Below, one piece after another: positions 1 to 6,604 of a DNA stretch of 9,034 nt. Source of the stretch: an uncultured Oscillospiraceae bacterium (GTDB taxonomy: Bacteria; Bacillota; Clostridia; Oscillospirales; Acutalibacteraceae); contig UQQZ01000091.1 of the NCBI GenBank assembly GCA_900543305.1, positions 1 to 9,034 of the forward strand, given 5' to 3'. The translations under genes were made by a program, and so were the position numbers. The notes beneath the pieces are model-generated. The model had not been told where the DNA came from and made no database searches. It worked only from the letters and a program-made list of their open reading frames with translations. The first letter of the stretch is position 1. Each line of letters opens with the position of its first letter.

Positions 1-1315
1 CATCTGGCAGATCCTCATCGAGATCTCCAACCGCTACCAGCGGGCGCTGACCGACTACTTCCACGGCGATCTGTCCAAGGTGGCCCCCATGGCTATCATC
101 TGGGGCGGCGAGGTGCGCATGGCCAACCTGTGCGTGTGCGCCTGCTTTAAGATCAACGGCGTGTCCGCCCTCCACAGCGAAATCCTCAAGGATGACGTGT
201 TCCATGACTTCTACGAGGAAGAACCCCAGAAGTTCACCAACGTCACCAACGGCATCGCCCACCGGCGCTGGCTCAACCAGTCCAATCCCAAGCTGGCCAG
301 CCTCATCACCAGCCTGATCGGCCGGGACTACATTTACGACGCCGACAAACTCCGGGGCCTGGCCAAGTACAAGGACGACGCTTCCGTCCTCCAGAAGCTC
401 CAGCAGATCAAGCGGGCCAACAAGGAACATCTGGCCCAGTACCTGAAGAAGACCCAGGGCGACGTGGTGGATCCCGATTCCATCTTCGACGTGCAGGTAA
501 AGCGCCTCCACGAGTACAAGCGCCAGCACATGAACGCCCTGAATATCCTGGCCACCTACCAGTGGCTCCGGGAGAATCCCAACGCGGAATTCACGCCCCA
601 CACCTACTTCTTTGGCGCCAAGGCCGCTCCCGGCTACTATTTTGCCAAGGAGATCATCCAGTTTATCGCCAACCTGGCCAAGACCATCAATTCCGATCCC
701 CGGGTCAACAAGAAGCTGAAGGTGGTCTTCGTGGAGAACTACTGCGTCACCTGGGCAGAATTGCTGACCCCCGCTGCGGAAATCAGCGAGCAGATTTCCC
801 TGGCCGGCACCGAAGCCTCCGGCACCAGCAACATGAAGTTTATGATCAACGGCGCCATCACCCTGGGCACTCTGGACGGTGCCAACGTGGAGATCCACGA
901 AGCGGTGGGCGACGAGAATATTCTCCTCTTTGGCATGACCGCCTCTCAGGTGGAAGAGCTGAAGCGGGCCGGGTATAACCCCTCCATCCAGTATCAAAAT
1001 GACAACCTGATCCATCGGGCCATGGACGAACTGGGCTCCATGTGCGGCGGCCAGTCCAAGGACATCTTCAACTCCCTGCTCCGGGAGGATCGCTATATGG
1101 CTCTGGCCGATCTCCGTTCTTATCACGACGCTCAGGTGCGGGCCCGGGAGCTCTACAAGGACCAGACCACCTGGAACCGCATGTCCCTGCTGAACATCGC
1201 CGGGGCAGGCCGTTTCGCCGCCGACCGGGCTATCCGGGAATATGCCGGGAATATCTGGCACGCTTCCCCTGTGCCTCCGGCGAAGAACTTGGGAGCAAAA
1301 AAATTGGAGAAATAA
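1..1315 (+). CDS. glgP: Glycogen/starch phosphorylase, C-terminal part (5' end outside the window)
   Basis: Glycogen phosphorylase (GT35) releases glucose-1-phosphate from alpha-1,4-glucans with phosphate and pyridoxal phosphate; it is cytoplasmic. The frame is open from base 2, so the gene starts upstream; 437 codons are visible of a usual total near 800. Family landmarks in order: ALHSEILK (about visible residue 55), TNGIAHRRWL, the FDVQVKRLHEYKRQ block, GAKAAPGYYFAK, and EASGTSNMKFMINGA with the PLP-binding lysine (codon 836-838, visible residue 279), followed by TLDGANVE. The ATG at 89 and GTG at 80 are internal codons, because matching phosphorylase sequence continues upstream of them. 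The stop is TAA at 1313. The tail after NIWH (SPVPPAKNLGAKKLEK) is lysine-rich and probably variable. It lies 157 bp before an alpha-glucan hydrolase on the same strand, consistent with a glycogen or maltodextrin utilisation locus. Family is certain; glycogen versus maltodextrin preference is not visible. Confidence 0.96.
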   Translation, partial: IWQILIEISNRYQRALTDYFHGDLSKVAPMAIIWGGEVRMANLCVCACFKINGVSALHSEILKDDVFHDFYEEEPQKFTNVTNGIAHRRWLNQSNPKLASLITSLIGRDYIYDADKLRGLAKYKDDASVLQKLQQIKRANKEHLAQYLKKTQGDVVDPDSIFDVQVKRLHEYKRQHMNALNILATYQWLRENPNAEFTPHTYFFGAKAAPGYYFAKEIIQFIANLAKTINSDPRVNKKLKVVFVENYCVTWAELLTPAAEISEQISLAGTEASGTSNMKFMINGAITLGTLDGANVEIHEAVGDENILLFGMTASQVEELKRAGYNPSIQYQNDNLIHRAMDELGSMCGGQSKDIFNSLLREDRYMALADLRSYHDAQVRARELYKDQTTWNRMSLLNIAGAGRFAADRAIREYAGNIWHASPVPPAKNLGAKKLEK

Positions 1316-1404
1316 AAGGGAACGTCCCACTGGGACGCTACGCCTCATAACCCCCTGTATGGCAGAGAATTAAGCGCAGCGTAATCCGGCATACTGTTTT
1401 AAGG

Positions 1405-1431
1405 AAAAGCTGGGTTGCGCTGGGCTTTTTC
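1405..1431 (+). terminator. Possible weak intrinsic terminator after the phosphorylase
   Basis: AAAAGC at 1405-1410 can pair with GCTTTT at 1424-1429, closing a loop, and is followed by further T residues. The stem is short and AT-rich at its base, so termination strength is doubtful. A second small hairpin, CGTCCC-ACT-GGGACG (1323-1337), sits just after the phosphorylase stop but has no T-run. Confidence 0.35.
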
Positions 1432-1472
1432 TTGTGGGGCACAGCATCTATATTGAGAAAGAAGGCACGCCT

Positions 1473-3350
1473 ATGTTCAATTCCCGCAGCAGGAAATATC
1501 GGGATCCTCTGGGAGCCGTTGCCGACGGCACCCCCATCCATTTTCGCATCACCCTCCCTCGGGAGCTGTCCTGTTCCGGGGCCCATCTGGTCATCCAACG
1601 GGAAGGCGCCCAGACCCAGGTGCTGGATATGTTTTGGTGCGGCATGAACGGCAACAACCAGGAGTGGTGGGAATGCCACTTCACCCCCGACACCCCGGGA
1701 CTGTATTTTTACCACTTTGAAGCCCGCACCTGCCGGGGCAGCCAACGGCTTTCCAAGGGTTTTGCCGGAGACGGGATCTTCGGCGGCAACAACCAGTGGC
1801 AGCTGACGGTCTACGACCGGAACTTTAAAACCCCCGATTGGCTGGAAGGGGGAGTCATGTACCAGATCTTCCCCGACCGGTTTTACAAGTCCAATCAGGA
1901 AAAAGGGGAAATCCCCTACGGCCGCACCTTCCATGAAAATTGGACGGATCAGCCTGTTTGGAAGCCCAATGAAAAAGGGGTCATCACCAACACGGATTTC
2001 TTCGGCGGAGATTTGAAAGGCATCGAGGAAAAACTGCCCTATCTGAAAGAATTGGGTGTCACCTGCCTCTACTGCAACCCCATCTTTGAATCCCATTCCA
2101 ATCACCGGTACGACACGGCGGATTATTCCAAAATCGACCCTCTTCTGGGCACGGAAGAGGACTTTGCCTCCCTTTGCGCGGCGGCGAAGAAGTTGGGCAT
2201 CCGGGTGCTCATCGACGGGGTATTCAGCCACACGGGCAGCGACAGCGTCTACTTTAACCGGGAGGGGCGGTATCCCACCCCGGGAGCTTACAACTCCCAG
2301 GAATCCCCCTACTATCCCTGGTACACCTTCCGGCAGTGGCCCAACTCCTACGAATGCTGGTGGAATTTCGAAACCCTGCCCAATGTGAAGGAAACGGAAG
2401 CAAGCTATGACCAGTATATCAACGGGGAAAACGGCATTGTCCGGAAATGGCTGAGAGCCGGAGCATCCGGCTGGCGGCTGGACGTGGCCGACGAATTGCC
2501 CGACGCCTTTCTGGACCATCTCACCGCTGCGGTCAAAGCGGAAAATCCCGACGCCCTGGTGCTGGGGGAGGTCTGGGAAGACGCCTCCAACAAAACAGCC
2601 TACGGCATCCGCCGCCGGTATCTTTTGGGTAAACAGCTGGATACGGTAATGAACTACCCCTTCCGGGACGCCATTCTGGGATTCCTGCTGGGAGGAGATC
2701 CCCGGAATTTTACGGAAACCGTGGAGAGCATTGTGGAGAACTATCCTCCCCAGTGTCTGCGGCTGCTGATGAACCACATCGGCACTCACGATACGGAACG
2801 GGCTTTGACCATTCTGGGAGGAGAACCGGCGGGAAACCGGGGCCGGGAATGGCAAAGCGCCCAATCCCTCAATTCGGAACAGCGGGACACTGCCCTGAAA
2901 CGGCTGCGTCTGGCCTCTTTGATCCAGTACCTGCTGCCCGGGGTCCCCTGTCTCTACTACGGGGACGAAGCCGGCATGGAAGGCTACCGGGATCCCTTTA
3001 ACCGGGCCTGTTATCCCTGGGGCCGGGAAGGGAAAAATCTGCTCCAGTGGTACAAGGGTCTGGGGCTCATGCGGGCTCAGGAGAAAGGCATTTTGGGAAG
3101 CGGCTCCTACCGCACCCTGTATGCGGAAGGAAATCTTCTTGCCTTTGAGCGGTTTGTGTTTACCCGGGAAGGCCGGGACAGCTTAACGGTTGTCATCAAC
3201 CGGAGCAACCGTCCCCAGAGCATTATGGGCGCTTCTCTGGACCTGGAGGGGGGTCAACTGCTGTTGGGAGAGGCTCTGGGAACCGTCAATGTCTTGTCCC
3301 CCTACGGATTTTCTCTCATAAAATTTCACAAACCTGTAAAAACCTCTTGA
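1473..3350 (+). CDS. GH13 alpha-glucan hydrolase (neopullulanase/cyclomaltodextrinase-like alpha-glycosidase)
   Basis: Cleaves alpha-glucosidic bonds of maltodextrins, pullulan or cyclodextrins. It has no signal peptide and is probably cytoplasmic. The 625-aa protein has an N-terminal beta-sandwich-like part (about 1-115), then the catalytic barrel starting at GGVMYQIFPDRFY (about 127-138). GH13 signatures: region I DGVFSHTG (248-255); region II GWRLDVADE with nucleophile Asp337; region III LGEVWED with acid/base Glu366; region IV IGTHDTE with Asp440. PGVPCLYYGDEAGMEG (about 489-504) and a C-terminal beta domain follow. A GTG at 1434 is in frame, but ATG 1473 is preferred because GAGAAAGAAGG lies 7-8 nt upstream of it and the GTG lacks such a site. 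The TGA stop lies inside the -35 box of the next promoter. Works with the upstream phosphorylase in alpha-glucan breakdown. The exact subfamily and substrate cannot be settled by eye. Confidence 0.93.
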   Translation: MFNSRSRKYRDPLGAVADGTPIHFRITLPRELSCSGAHLVIQREGAQTQVLDMFWCGMNGNNQEWWECHFTPDTPGLYFYHFEARTCRGSQRLSKGFAGDGIFGGNNQWQLTVYDRNFKTPDWLEGGVMYQIFPDRFYKSNQEKGEIPYGRTFHENWTDQPVWKPNEKGVITNTDFFGGDLKGIEEKLPYLKELGVTCLYCNPIFESHSNHRYDTADYSKIDPLLGTEEDFASLCAAAKKLGIRVLIDGVFSHTGSDSVYFNREGRYPTPGAYNSQESPYYPWYTFRQWPNSYECWWNFETLPNVKETEASYDQYINGENGIVRKWLRAGASGWRLDVADELPDAFLDHLTAAVKAENPDALVLGEVWEDASNKTAYGIRRRYLLGKQLDTVMNYPFRDAILGFLLGGDPRNFTETVESIVENYPPQCLRLLMNHIGTHDTERALTILGGEPAGNRGREWQSAQSLNSEQRDTALKRLRLASLIQYLLPGVPCLYYGDEAGMEGYRDPFNRACYPWGREGKNLLQWYKGLGLMRAQEKGILGSGSYRTLYAEGNLLAFERFVFTREGRDSLTVVINRSNRPQSIMGASLDLEGGQLLLGEALGTVNVLSPYGFSLIKFHKPVKTS

Positions 3351-3375
3351 CATTTCTCAAATTCGTGTATATAAT
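3347..3375 (+). promoter_or_regulatory. Consensus sigma-A promoter of the tRNA-Arg gene
   Basis: TTGACA (3347-3352) and TATAAT (3370-3375) are separated by exactly 17 bp, a perfect housekeeping-sigma promoter. The -35 box overlaps the TGA stop of the GH13 gene. Transcription should begin near 3382, about 20 nt before the tRNA. Confidence 0.92.
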
Positions 3376-3380
3376 TAAAA

Positions 3381-3398
3381 GGCTGTTAGAGAACAGCC
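3381..3398 (+). other. Hairpin in the tRNA-Arg 5' leader
   Basis: GGCTGTT-AGAG-AACAGCC forms a perfect 7-bp stem with a 4-nt loop. It occupies nearly the whole predicted leader, between the expected transcription start (about 3382) and the mature tRNA 5' end at 3402. It may protect the leader or help present the RNase P site; that role is inference. Confidence 0.6.
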
Positions 3399-3401
3399 CA
3401 T

Positions 3402-3478
3402 GCGCCAGTAGCTCAGCTGGATAGAGTGTTTGGCTACGAACCAAAAGGTCGGGGGTTCGAGTCCCTCCTGGCGCGCCA
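3402..3478 (+). tRNA. tRNA-Arg, anticodon ACG
   Basis: A complete 77-nt cloverleaf with encoded CCA. Acceptor stem GCGCCAG pairs with CTGGCGC; D-arm GCTC/GAGT; anticodon stem TTTGG/CCAAA with loop CTACGAA, placing anticodon ACG at 3436-3438; T-arm GGGGG-TTCGAGT-CCCTC; discriminator G at 3475 and CCA at 3476-3478. A34 is expected to be edited to inosine by TadA, so the tRNA would read CGU, CGC and CGA. It is flanked by its own promoter and terminator. tRNA genes often serve as integration sites, and the region to its right is accessory in character, but I see no integrase here. Confidence 0.97.
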
Positions 3479-3508
3479 TGTTTACTGGTACAAAATGAAA
3501 CCAGGCCG

Positions 3509-3536
3509 AAAAAACCCCGGAATTCCGGGGTTTTTT
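3509..3536 (+). terminator. Strong intrinsic terminator of the tRNA-Arg gene
   Basis: AAAAAACCCCGG-AATT-CCGGGGTTTTTT is a perfect palindrome with a GC-rich core flanked by an A-run and a T-run, so it could stop transcription from either side. It lies 30 nt after the tRNA. Confidence 0.93.
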
Positions 3537-3546
3537 CATGTTTTCA

Positions 3547-3581
3547 GGGCCAAAAAAGGCCCGTCACGGCGTGACGTTTTT
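3547..3581 (+). other. Two abutting hairpins followed by a T-run
   Basis: GGGCC-AAAAAA-GGCCC (3547-3562) is followed at once by CGTCACG-G-CGTGACG (3562-3576) and TTTTT. The second could be a further terminator or a protein-binding palindrome. No gene lies between the previous terminator and these hairpins. Confidence 0.5.
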
Positions 3582-3599
3582 GAATGAAACCACCCCCAT

Positions 3600-3620
3600 C
3601 TGGAGGGACTCGAACCCTCG
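3600..3620 (-). repeat. Inverted copy of a tRNA T-arm
   Basis: Read on the minus strand, this stretch matches the T-arm of the tRNA-Arg gene (3450-3470) at 19 of 21 positions, centred on GGTTCGAGTCCCTCC. The flanking sequence on the minus strand does not complete an acceptor stem or a cloverleaf, so this is a fragment. It may be a relic of an attachment site or a rearranged tRNA end. Confidence 0.7.
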
Positions 3621-3655
3621 TAAACACATCAAATAACCGAAGTAGTACCAGGCAG

Positions 3656-3696
3656 AAGCCGGAATCGAAAGTTTTTTTCGACTCCGGCTTTTTTAT
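3656..3696 (+). terminator. Intrinsic terminator just upstream of the DUF4313-like gene
   Basis: AGCCGGA-A-TCGAAA pairs with TTTCGA-C-TCCGGCT with one mismatch, followed by TTTTTT. It ends only about 10 nt before the Shine-Dalgarno region of the next gene, and I find no convincing promoter between it and that gene. It could therefore work as an attenuator. The DNA from 3479 to 3722 otherwise holds only the terminator, hairpins and T-arm copy listed separately. Confidence 0.8.
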
Positions 3697-3722
3697 TTTC
3701 AACCAAAGAAGGGGTGAACAAA

Positions 3723-4502
3723 TTGAACCAACAATATTTGCAGGGTCTGTCAAGCGATATGGACTCTCCGGAGGACGCCGTCTTTTTCAAAGCTGCCCCA
3801 CATAATATTGCGGCTTTTCTCGCCGCTCACCGTTGGGCAGATATGACCGCTATCGGTACTGTGGACGAAAAGACATTTCTCACCGCCCGGATGGGGCTGA
3901 TCGATATCTGTCCTGACCAGGAATACCTGGCTTCCAAAATCATCCCAGCCTACGCGCCCTGCCTGATGGACCCGGATAAAACCATGGAGCTTGAAACCGT
4001 GCCGAGAGAGGTGGCCCGATCCGCTCCCTGTCCTCAACCTGACTGGAACTATCTGCGGTGGGACGGGTACACCGATCAGAAATTTCAAGCAATTCAAAGT
4101 GGAGATGGTCTGCTGAAGCTTCCCTGGAATGGGAAAACCATCTCTCTGGACTGCCAGGTGCGGTCTTACTACAACAACGGAAACTTGGCCCTGCTTCTGC
4201 AAGATTGGAATAACGGAGAACCGGAACCCTGGGGAGATTTAACAGTTAACCTGGGAATTTCCCTGGATCAAGACTGCGCATTTGTGGATGTGAATAACCT
4301 GGACCAGGAAATTCTTCCCTGGCTGGAAAAAGAGGGCCTGGCAACACCCACGGGCCGCACCCAACAGAGCGGATTCGTGTCCTATCCCGAATATCGGTTC
4401 AATGGGGAAAAATTGGCCAAACTCGACCCGGAAGGGTATCAAAGCTATGTTTCCCTTCGTGACAGTTTTCACAATCAAAGTCCGGGAATGTCCATGACAT
4501 GA
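3723..4502 (+). CDS. DUF4313-like accessory protein of mobile elements
   Basis: Function unknown. The C-terminal half (about residues 130-250) has the pattern I associate with DUF4313 proteins of clostridial conjugative elements: WNGKTISLDCQVRSYYNNGN, then a GEPEPWGDLTVNLG segment, FVDVNNL, and GLATPTGRTQQSGFVSYPEYRF. The N-terminal half (FLTARMGLIDICPDQEYL and surroundings) I do not recognise. There is no signal peptide or membrane segment, so it is probably cytoplasmic. Start: the TTG at 3723 is 8 nt after AAGAAGGGG; the in-frame GTG at 3714 overlaps that site and is less likely. From TTG the protein is 259 aa. It stands between two intrinsic terminators with no visible promoter of its own, so expression may need read-through. 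Assignment rests on remembered family patterns, not a search. Confidence 0.75.
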   Translation: MNQQYLQGLSSDMDSPEDAVFFKAAPHNIAAFLAAHRWADMTAIGTVDEKTFLTARMGLIDICPDQEYLASKIIPAYAPCLMDPDKTMELETVPREVARSAPCPQPDWNYLRWDGYTDQKFQAIQSGDGLLKLPWNGKTISLDCQVRSYYNNGNLALLLQDWNNGEPEPWGDLTVNLGISLDQDCAFVDVNNLDQEILPWLEKEGLATPTGRTQQSGFVSYPEYRFNGEKLAKLDPEGYQSYVSLRDSFHNQSPGMSMT

Positions 4503-4510
4503 CCACCAGC

Positions 4511-4553
4511 AAAAAAGAGCGGAATCTGATGAAAACAGATTCCGCTCTTTTTT
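4511..4553 (+). terminator. Strong, symmetrical intrinsic terminator between two cargo genes
   Basis: AAAAAAGAGCGGAATCTG (4511-4528) pairs perfectly with the strand at 4536-4553 that ends in a T-run; the loop is ATGAAAA. Because the stem begins with an A-run it could act in both directions. It ends 26 nt before the next start codon and shares the core CGGAATC and the downstream TTTTTTATTT tract with the terminator at 3656-3696. Confidence 0.92.
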
Positions 4554-4578
4554 ATTTCAGCCGAAAGGAGAAAAATCC

Positions 4579-5106
4579 ATGCCCCTCTTTACCACCAAAC
4601 CTGTTGACCAACTCTTCGAGCGGTTTATGAAGCACCAGCCTAACTTCCAACCAGACACCCCCGAAGCCGATCGCATCCAAGCAGAGTTGGACGCAGAAAC
4701 GAAACAGAAAGGAAGAACCCCCATGATCTACCGAGATGACCGCCACCAGCACACCTTTGAAAAAGAACGGTCCATCCGCCCTGAATCGGTTTCTCGGAAG
4801 TTCTTGGCCGCCCTGTACCTGCTCACAGCAGACGGAGGGTTGTGGAACCAAGTTTGGGATCAAGTTACCATCCGCAAAATCTACATCGACGAGATGCACC
4901 CGAAAAACCTCAACGGCACCAGCTATGTGTTTTTCTCCGCCGCGCGGGACATCCTCACCGGCTCCCGGAATATCCAACTCATGGAGATCGCGGACCCGTC
5001 CCTCCTCTCCATGCAATCTTATATGATCCTCTGCACTGCCCTGGCAATCCGGGCCTACGGCGTGGAGAAGGCCAATCGGATTCAATTTAACAAGGAATGG
5101 GAGTGA
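4579..5106 (+). CDS. Uncharacterised 175-aa cargo protein
   Basis: Function unknown. Start ATG 4579 is preceded by AAAGGAG at ideal spacing. The N-terminal 55 residues are polar and probably flexible. A folded part begins near HTFEKERSIRPESVSRKFLAALYLLTAD (about 55-85), continues with IRKIYIDEM and YVFFSAARDILTGSRNIQLMEIADPSLL, and ends with an ALAIRAYG helix. This resembles a small family seen on clostridial plasmids and integrative elements. DUF6075 is one possible name, but I am not sure. No catalytic motif, signal peptide or membrane helix is visible. It follows a terminator directly and is followed after 6 nt by a tiny ORF whose Shine-Dalgarno (GGGAG) lies inside this gene, suggesting translational coupling. 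Confidence 0.85.
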   Translation: MPLFTTKPVDQLFERFMKHQPNFQPDTPEADRIQAELDAETKQKGRTPMIYRDDRHQHTFEKERSIRPESVSRKFLAALYLLTADGGLWNQVWDQVTIRKIYIDEMHPKNLNGTSYVFFSAARDILTGSRNIQLMEIADPSLLSMQSYMILCTALAIRAYGVEKANRIQFNKEWE

Positions 5107-5112
5107 CCAACT

Positions 5113-5256
5113 ATGGGAAGTCAAGTCATTTGCGAAGAAATTTTTAGTGACGAAAAAAGGGCGCAGGAAACCAAGCCCTCCAAAGGAGGACGGAAAAAGA
5201 AAGGAAGCATCTTAGTGGATCATAGTCGGATTGTAACGGACATTTTTAGTTTGTAA
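5113..5256 (+). pseudogene. Tiny cargo ORF, 5' part, interrupted by the IS110 element
   Basis: ATG 5113 follows GGGAG in the end of the preceding gene at about 9 nt. The first 31 codons encode a polar, basic peptide ending in KPSKGGRKKKG. The frame then enters the insertion sequence at about 5206 and stops at 5254. Joining codon GGA at 5203-5205 to base 6612, across one copy of GAAAGGA, gives a 45-aa product ending ELIKPPLSRWFYYT with a TGA stop at 6654. That clean read-through supports the view that this was one small gene. I do not recognise the peptide. Confidence 0.6.
5199..5205 (+). repeat. Left copy of the 7-bp direct repeat flanking IS110
   Basis: GAAAGGA here matches GAAAGGA at 6605-6611. 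It may be the shared target/donor core at the IS110 junctions. The short length and purine-rich composition mean chance similarity is possible. Confidence 0.5.
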
Positions 5257-6375
5257 CGTATAAACGACCCGCAGAAGTTTTTTGGCAACATGGGTCAATG
5301 CCACACGATGAGGTTTGCCCTCTGATCTTTTCTTGGCGTAATACGCGGCAAAAACTGGTTCGTTGGAGATGAGAGGCAAGCAACAGTTCATGAGAGCGTA
5401 CCGGAGCCTGGATGAGCCGTGTTTGACCATATGGCCGGTATACTCAGATTGTCCGGATTGAAAATAGCCTGGTTCCAGACCTGCAAAGGCAAGCATTTTG
5501 GAAGGGTTCTGAAATTTGCTGAAGTCTCCAAACTCAGAGAGAATCATGGCGGCAGAGAGCTCTCCAACGCCGGGAATGGATAAACAGGGTGGATCGATTC
5601 CCCGAACACACTCTTTGATTTGAGAGTCCAATTCATCCACCTTGGAGTCCAATTGGGAGTAAAGCTCCAGAAGAATATTCATCTGGTCAATGAGATACTC
5701 CCGTTGGATTCCGACAGTGTTTTTCGCCAAAGCTTTGAGCTGGATAAAATTACTCATAGTGAATCTGCCATGAGAAATTTTTCGAAGGGCCTCATAAGAG
5801 CGTGCGTTCATGTTGGCGATCCTCTCCGGTGTCTGGTAGTGCGCAAGGATGTACAGGGCTGTGACAGAAAACTTGTCTTTAAAAAAGGGCTTGAACTCAG
5901 GGAACAGTTTATCCAAGACGTTGGTAAGCTCCACCAATTGGCGGCTTCGCTGGCGAACCAAGCTATTGCGGAATCTTGTGAGTGATTTTAGCTTATCCAA
6001 GTGGTAGAATGAGGACGGATAGGGCTTGTACTCTACCGTCATCACATAATGGGCGATGCTAAGCGCATCAATGGAGTCGGTTTTTGTATTTCTGAGGGAT
6101 TTGCTGCGAACGAATCTGGAAATCAGAAGCGGATTGAACTCCATAAAGGTGAAGCCGTTGATTTCGAGGAACAGCTTCAGATTTTCCCCATAGTGGCCGG
6201 TAGCTTCAAGTCCTATCTTTTTTTCGCCTTTCAGATTATCCAGCAACTCTTTGAGCTGCAAAAATCCCTCCCGGTCATTGGAAAAAGACCAAGAGGGAGT
6301 GACGGTATCACTGAGTTCATCAATAACGGCGCAATCGTGTTTGAACTTAGAGATGTCGATTCCTACAAAATACAT
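5212..6375 (-). CDS. IS110-family DEDD recombinase (transposase)
   Basis: Catalyses RNA-guided excision and insertion of its element in families where this has been studied. The 387-aa length is normal. The N-terminal RuvC-like domain shows YFVGIDISK with Asp7, IGLEATGHY with Glu57, and TDSIDALSIA with Asp100 and Asp103, matching the DEDD tetrad. A helical middle (about 125-255) is followed by the Transposase_20 domain: LSIPGVGELSAAMILSEFGDF (about 265-285), AFAGLEPGYFQSGQ, and HGSSRLRYALMN holding the likely catalytic serine (321 or 322). Start ATG 6375 has AAAGGAGG 6 nt upstream on the minus strand. All key residues are present, so it should be active. It is transcribed against the surrounding cargo genes and is visibly lower in GC than the chromosomal genes at the left. 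Confidence 0.96.
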   Translation of the reverse strand: MYFVGIDISKFKHDCAVIDELSDTVTPSWSFSNDREGFLQLKELLDNLKGEKKIGLEATGHYGENLKLFLEINGFTFMEFNPLLISRFVRSKSLRNTKTDSIDALSIAHYVMTVEYKPYPSSFYHLDKLKSLTRFRNSLVRQRSRQLVELTNVLDKLFPEFKPFFKDKFSVTALYILAHYQTPERIANMNARSYEALRKISHGRFTMSNFIQLKALAKNTVGIQREYLIDQMNILLELYSQLDSKVDELDSQIKECVRGIDPPCLSIPGVGELSAAMILSEFGDFSKFQNPSKMLAFAGLEPGYFQSGQSEYTGHMVKHGSSRLRYALMNCCLPLISNEPVFAAYYAKKRSEGKPHRVALTHVAKKLLRVVYTLQTKNVRYNPTMIH

Positions 6376-6389
6376 GGATTTCCTCCTTT

Positions 6390-6558
6390 ATTAGATTAGC
6401 ACTGCTGGTCTCCACAGATGGCTTGTCCATGTATTCACGCAAATAGAAACGTCAAGCGTTAACCAACTAATCACCAATACAGGCAAGCCACTGTGGTCTG
6501 AGTCACTCCCAAACAGTCATGCTGTAATTTACAAGTGCAGATCCACAGTGCTTGACCT
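6390..6558 (-). ncRNA. Candidate IS110 bridge RNA
   Basis: Lies between a TATAAT box and the recombinase start, where IS110-group elements encode their bridge RNA. By eye it folds into: (i) a long stem, 6543-6554 with 6484-6496 (CCACAGTGCTTG against CAAGCCACTGTGG, one bulge), extended by CAGA 6538-6541 with TCTG 6497-6500, enclosing a loop of about 36 nt; (ii) a second stem, AATACA 6476-6481 with TGTATT 6430-6435, enclosing about 40 nt; (iii) a 3' hairpin at 6402-6417 just before the recombinase ribosome-binding site. Two looped stems fit a target-binding and a donor-binding loop. I could not assign the guide segments convincingly. Ends are approximate. Confidence 0.65.
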
Positions 6559-6559
6559 G

Positions 6560-6565
6560 ATTATA
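6560..6565 (-). promoter_or_regulatory. -10 box for the IS110 transcript
   Basis: The minus strand reads TATAAT. No good -35 lies 17 bp upstream; that stretch holds the inverted repeat GCAGG...CCTGC (6568-6585). In studied IS110 elements a full promoter forms when the two ends join in the circular intermediate, which would fit a lone -10 box here. Confidence 0.55.
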
Positions 6566-6604
6566 CTGCAGGTAGCTACTCCTGCCGTATAACCAATTTT
6601 CGAG

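Noticed and set aside
1..89. A phosphorylase start at GTG 80 or ATG 89
   Set aside because: Matching phosphorylase sequence continues in frame to the left edge (RALTDYFHGDLSKV), so the gene begins outside the window.
1338..2864. 508-codon open frame on the minus strand
   Set aside because: It lies wholly antisense to the GH13 gene, whose catalytic motifs are intact. GC-rich codon use on the plus strand leaves the opposite frame open; the translation shows no domain.
3591..3660. A second tRNA gene on the minus strand
   Set aside because: Only the T-arm is recognisable; no acceptor, D-arm or anticodon arm can be drawn.
3584..3805. 73-codon plus-strand frame across the T-arm copy and terminator
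   Set aside because: Its translation derives from the antisense T-arm and the terminator stem, and it overlaps the better-supported gene at 3723.
5620..6399. Plus-strand frames opposite the IS110 recombinase
   Set aside because: They mirror the recombinase coding strand and show no domain or ribosome-binding site.
6430..6540. Assignment of target and donor guide segments in the bridge RNA loops
   Set aside because: Partial matches to the flanks (such as TTGGTTAACG against the element end TTGGTTATACGG) were too short or in the wrong sense to claim by eye.
6552..6593. Outward-facing plus-strand promoter from the IS110 end (TTGACC and TATAAC)
   Set aside because: TTGACC 6552 and TATAAC 6588 are about 30 bp apart, and no hexamer at proper spacing partners either one.
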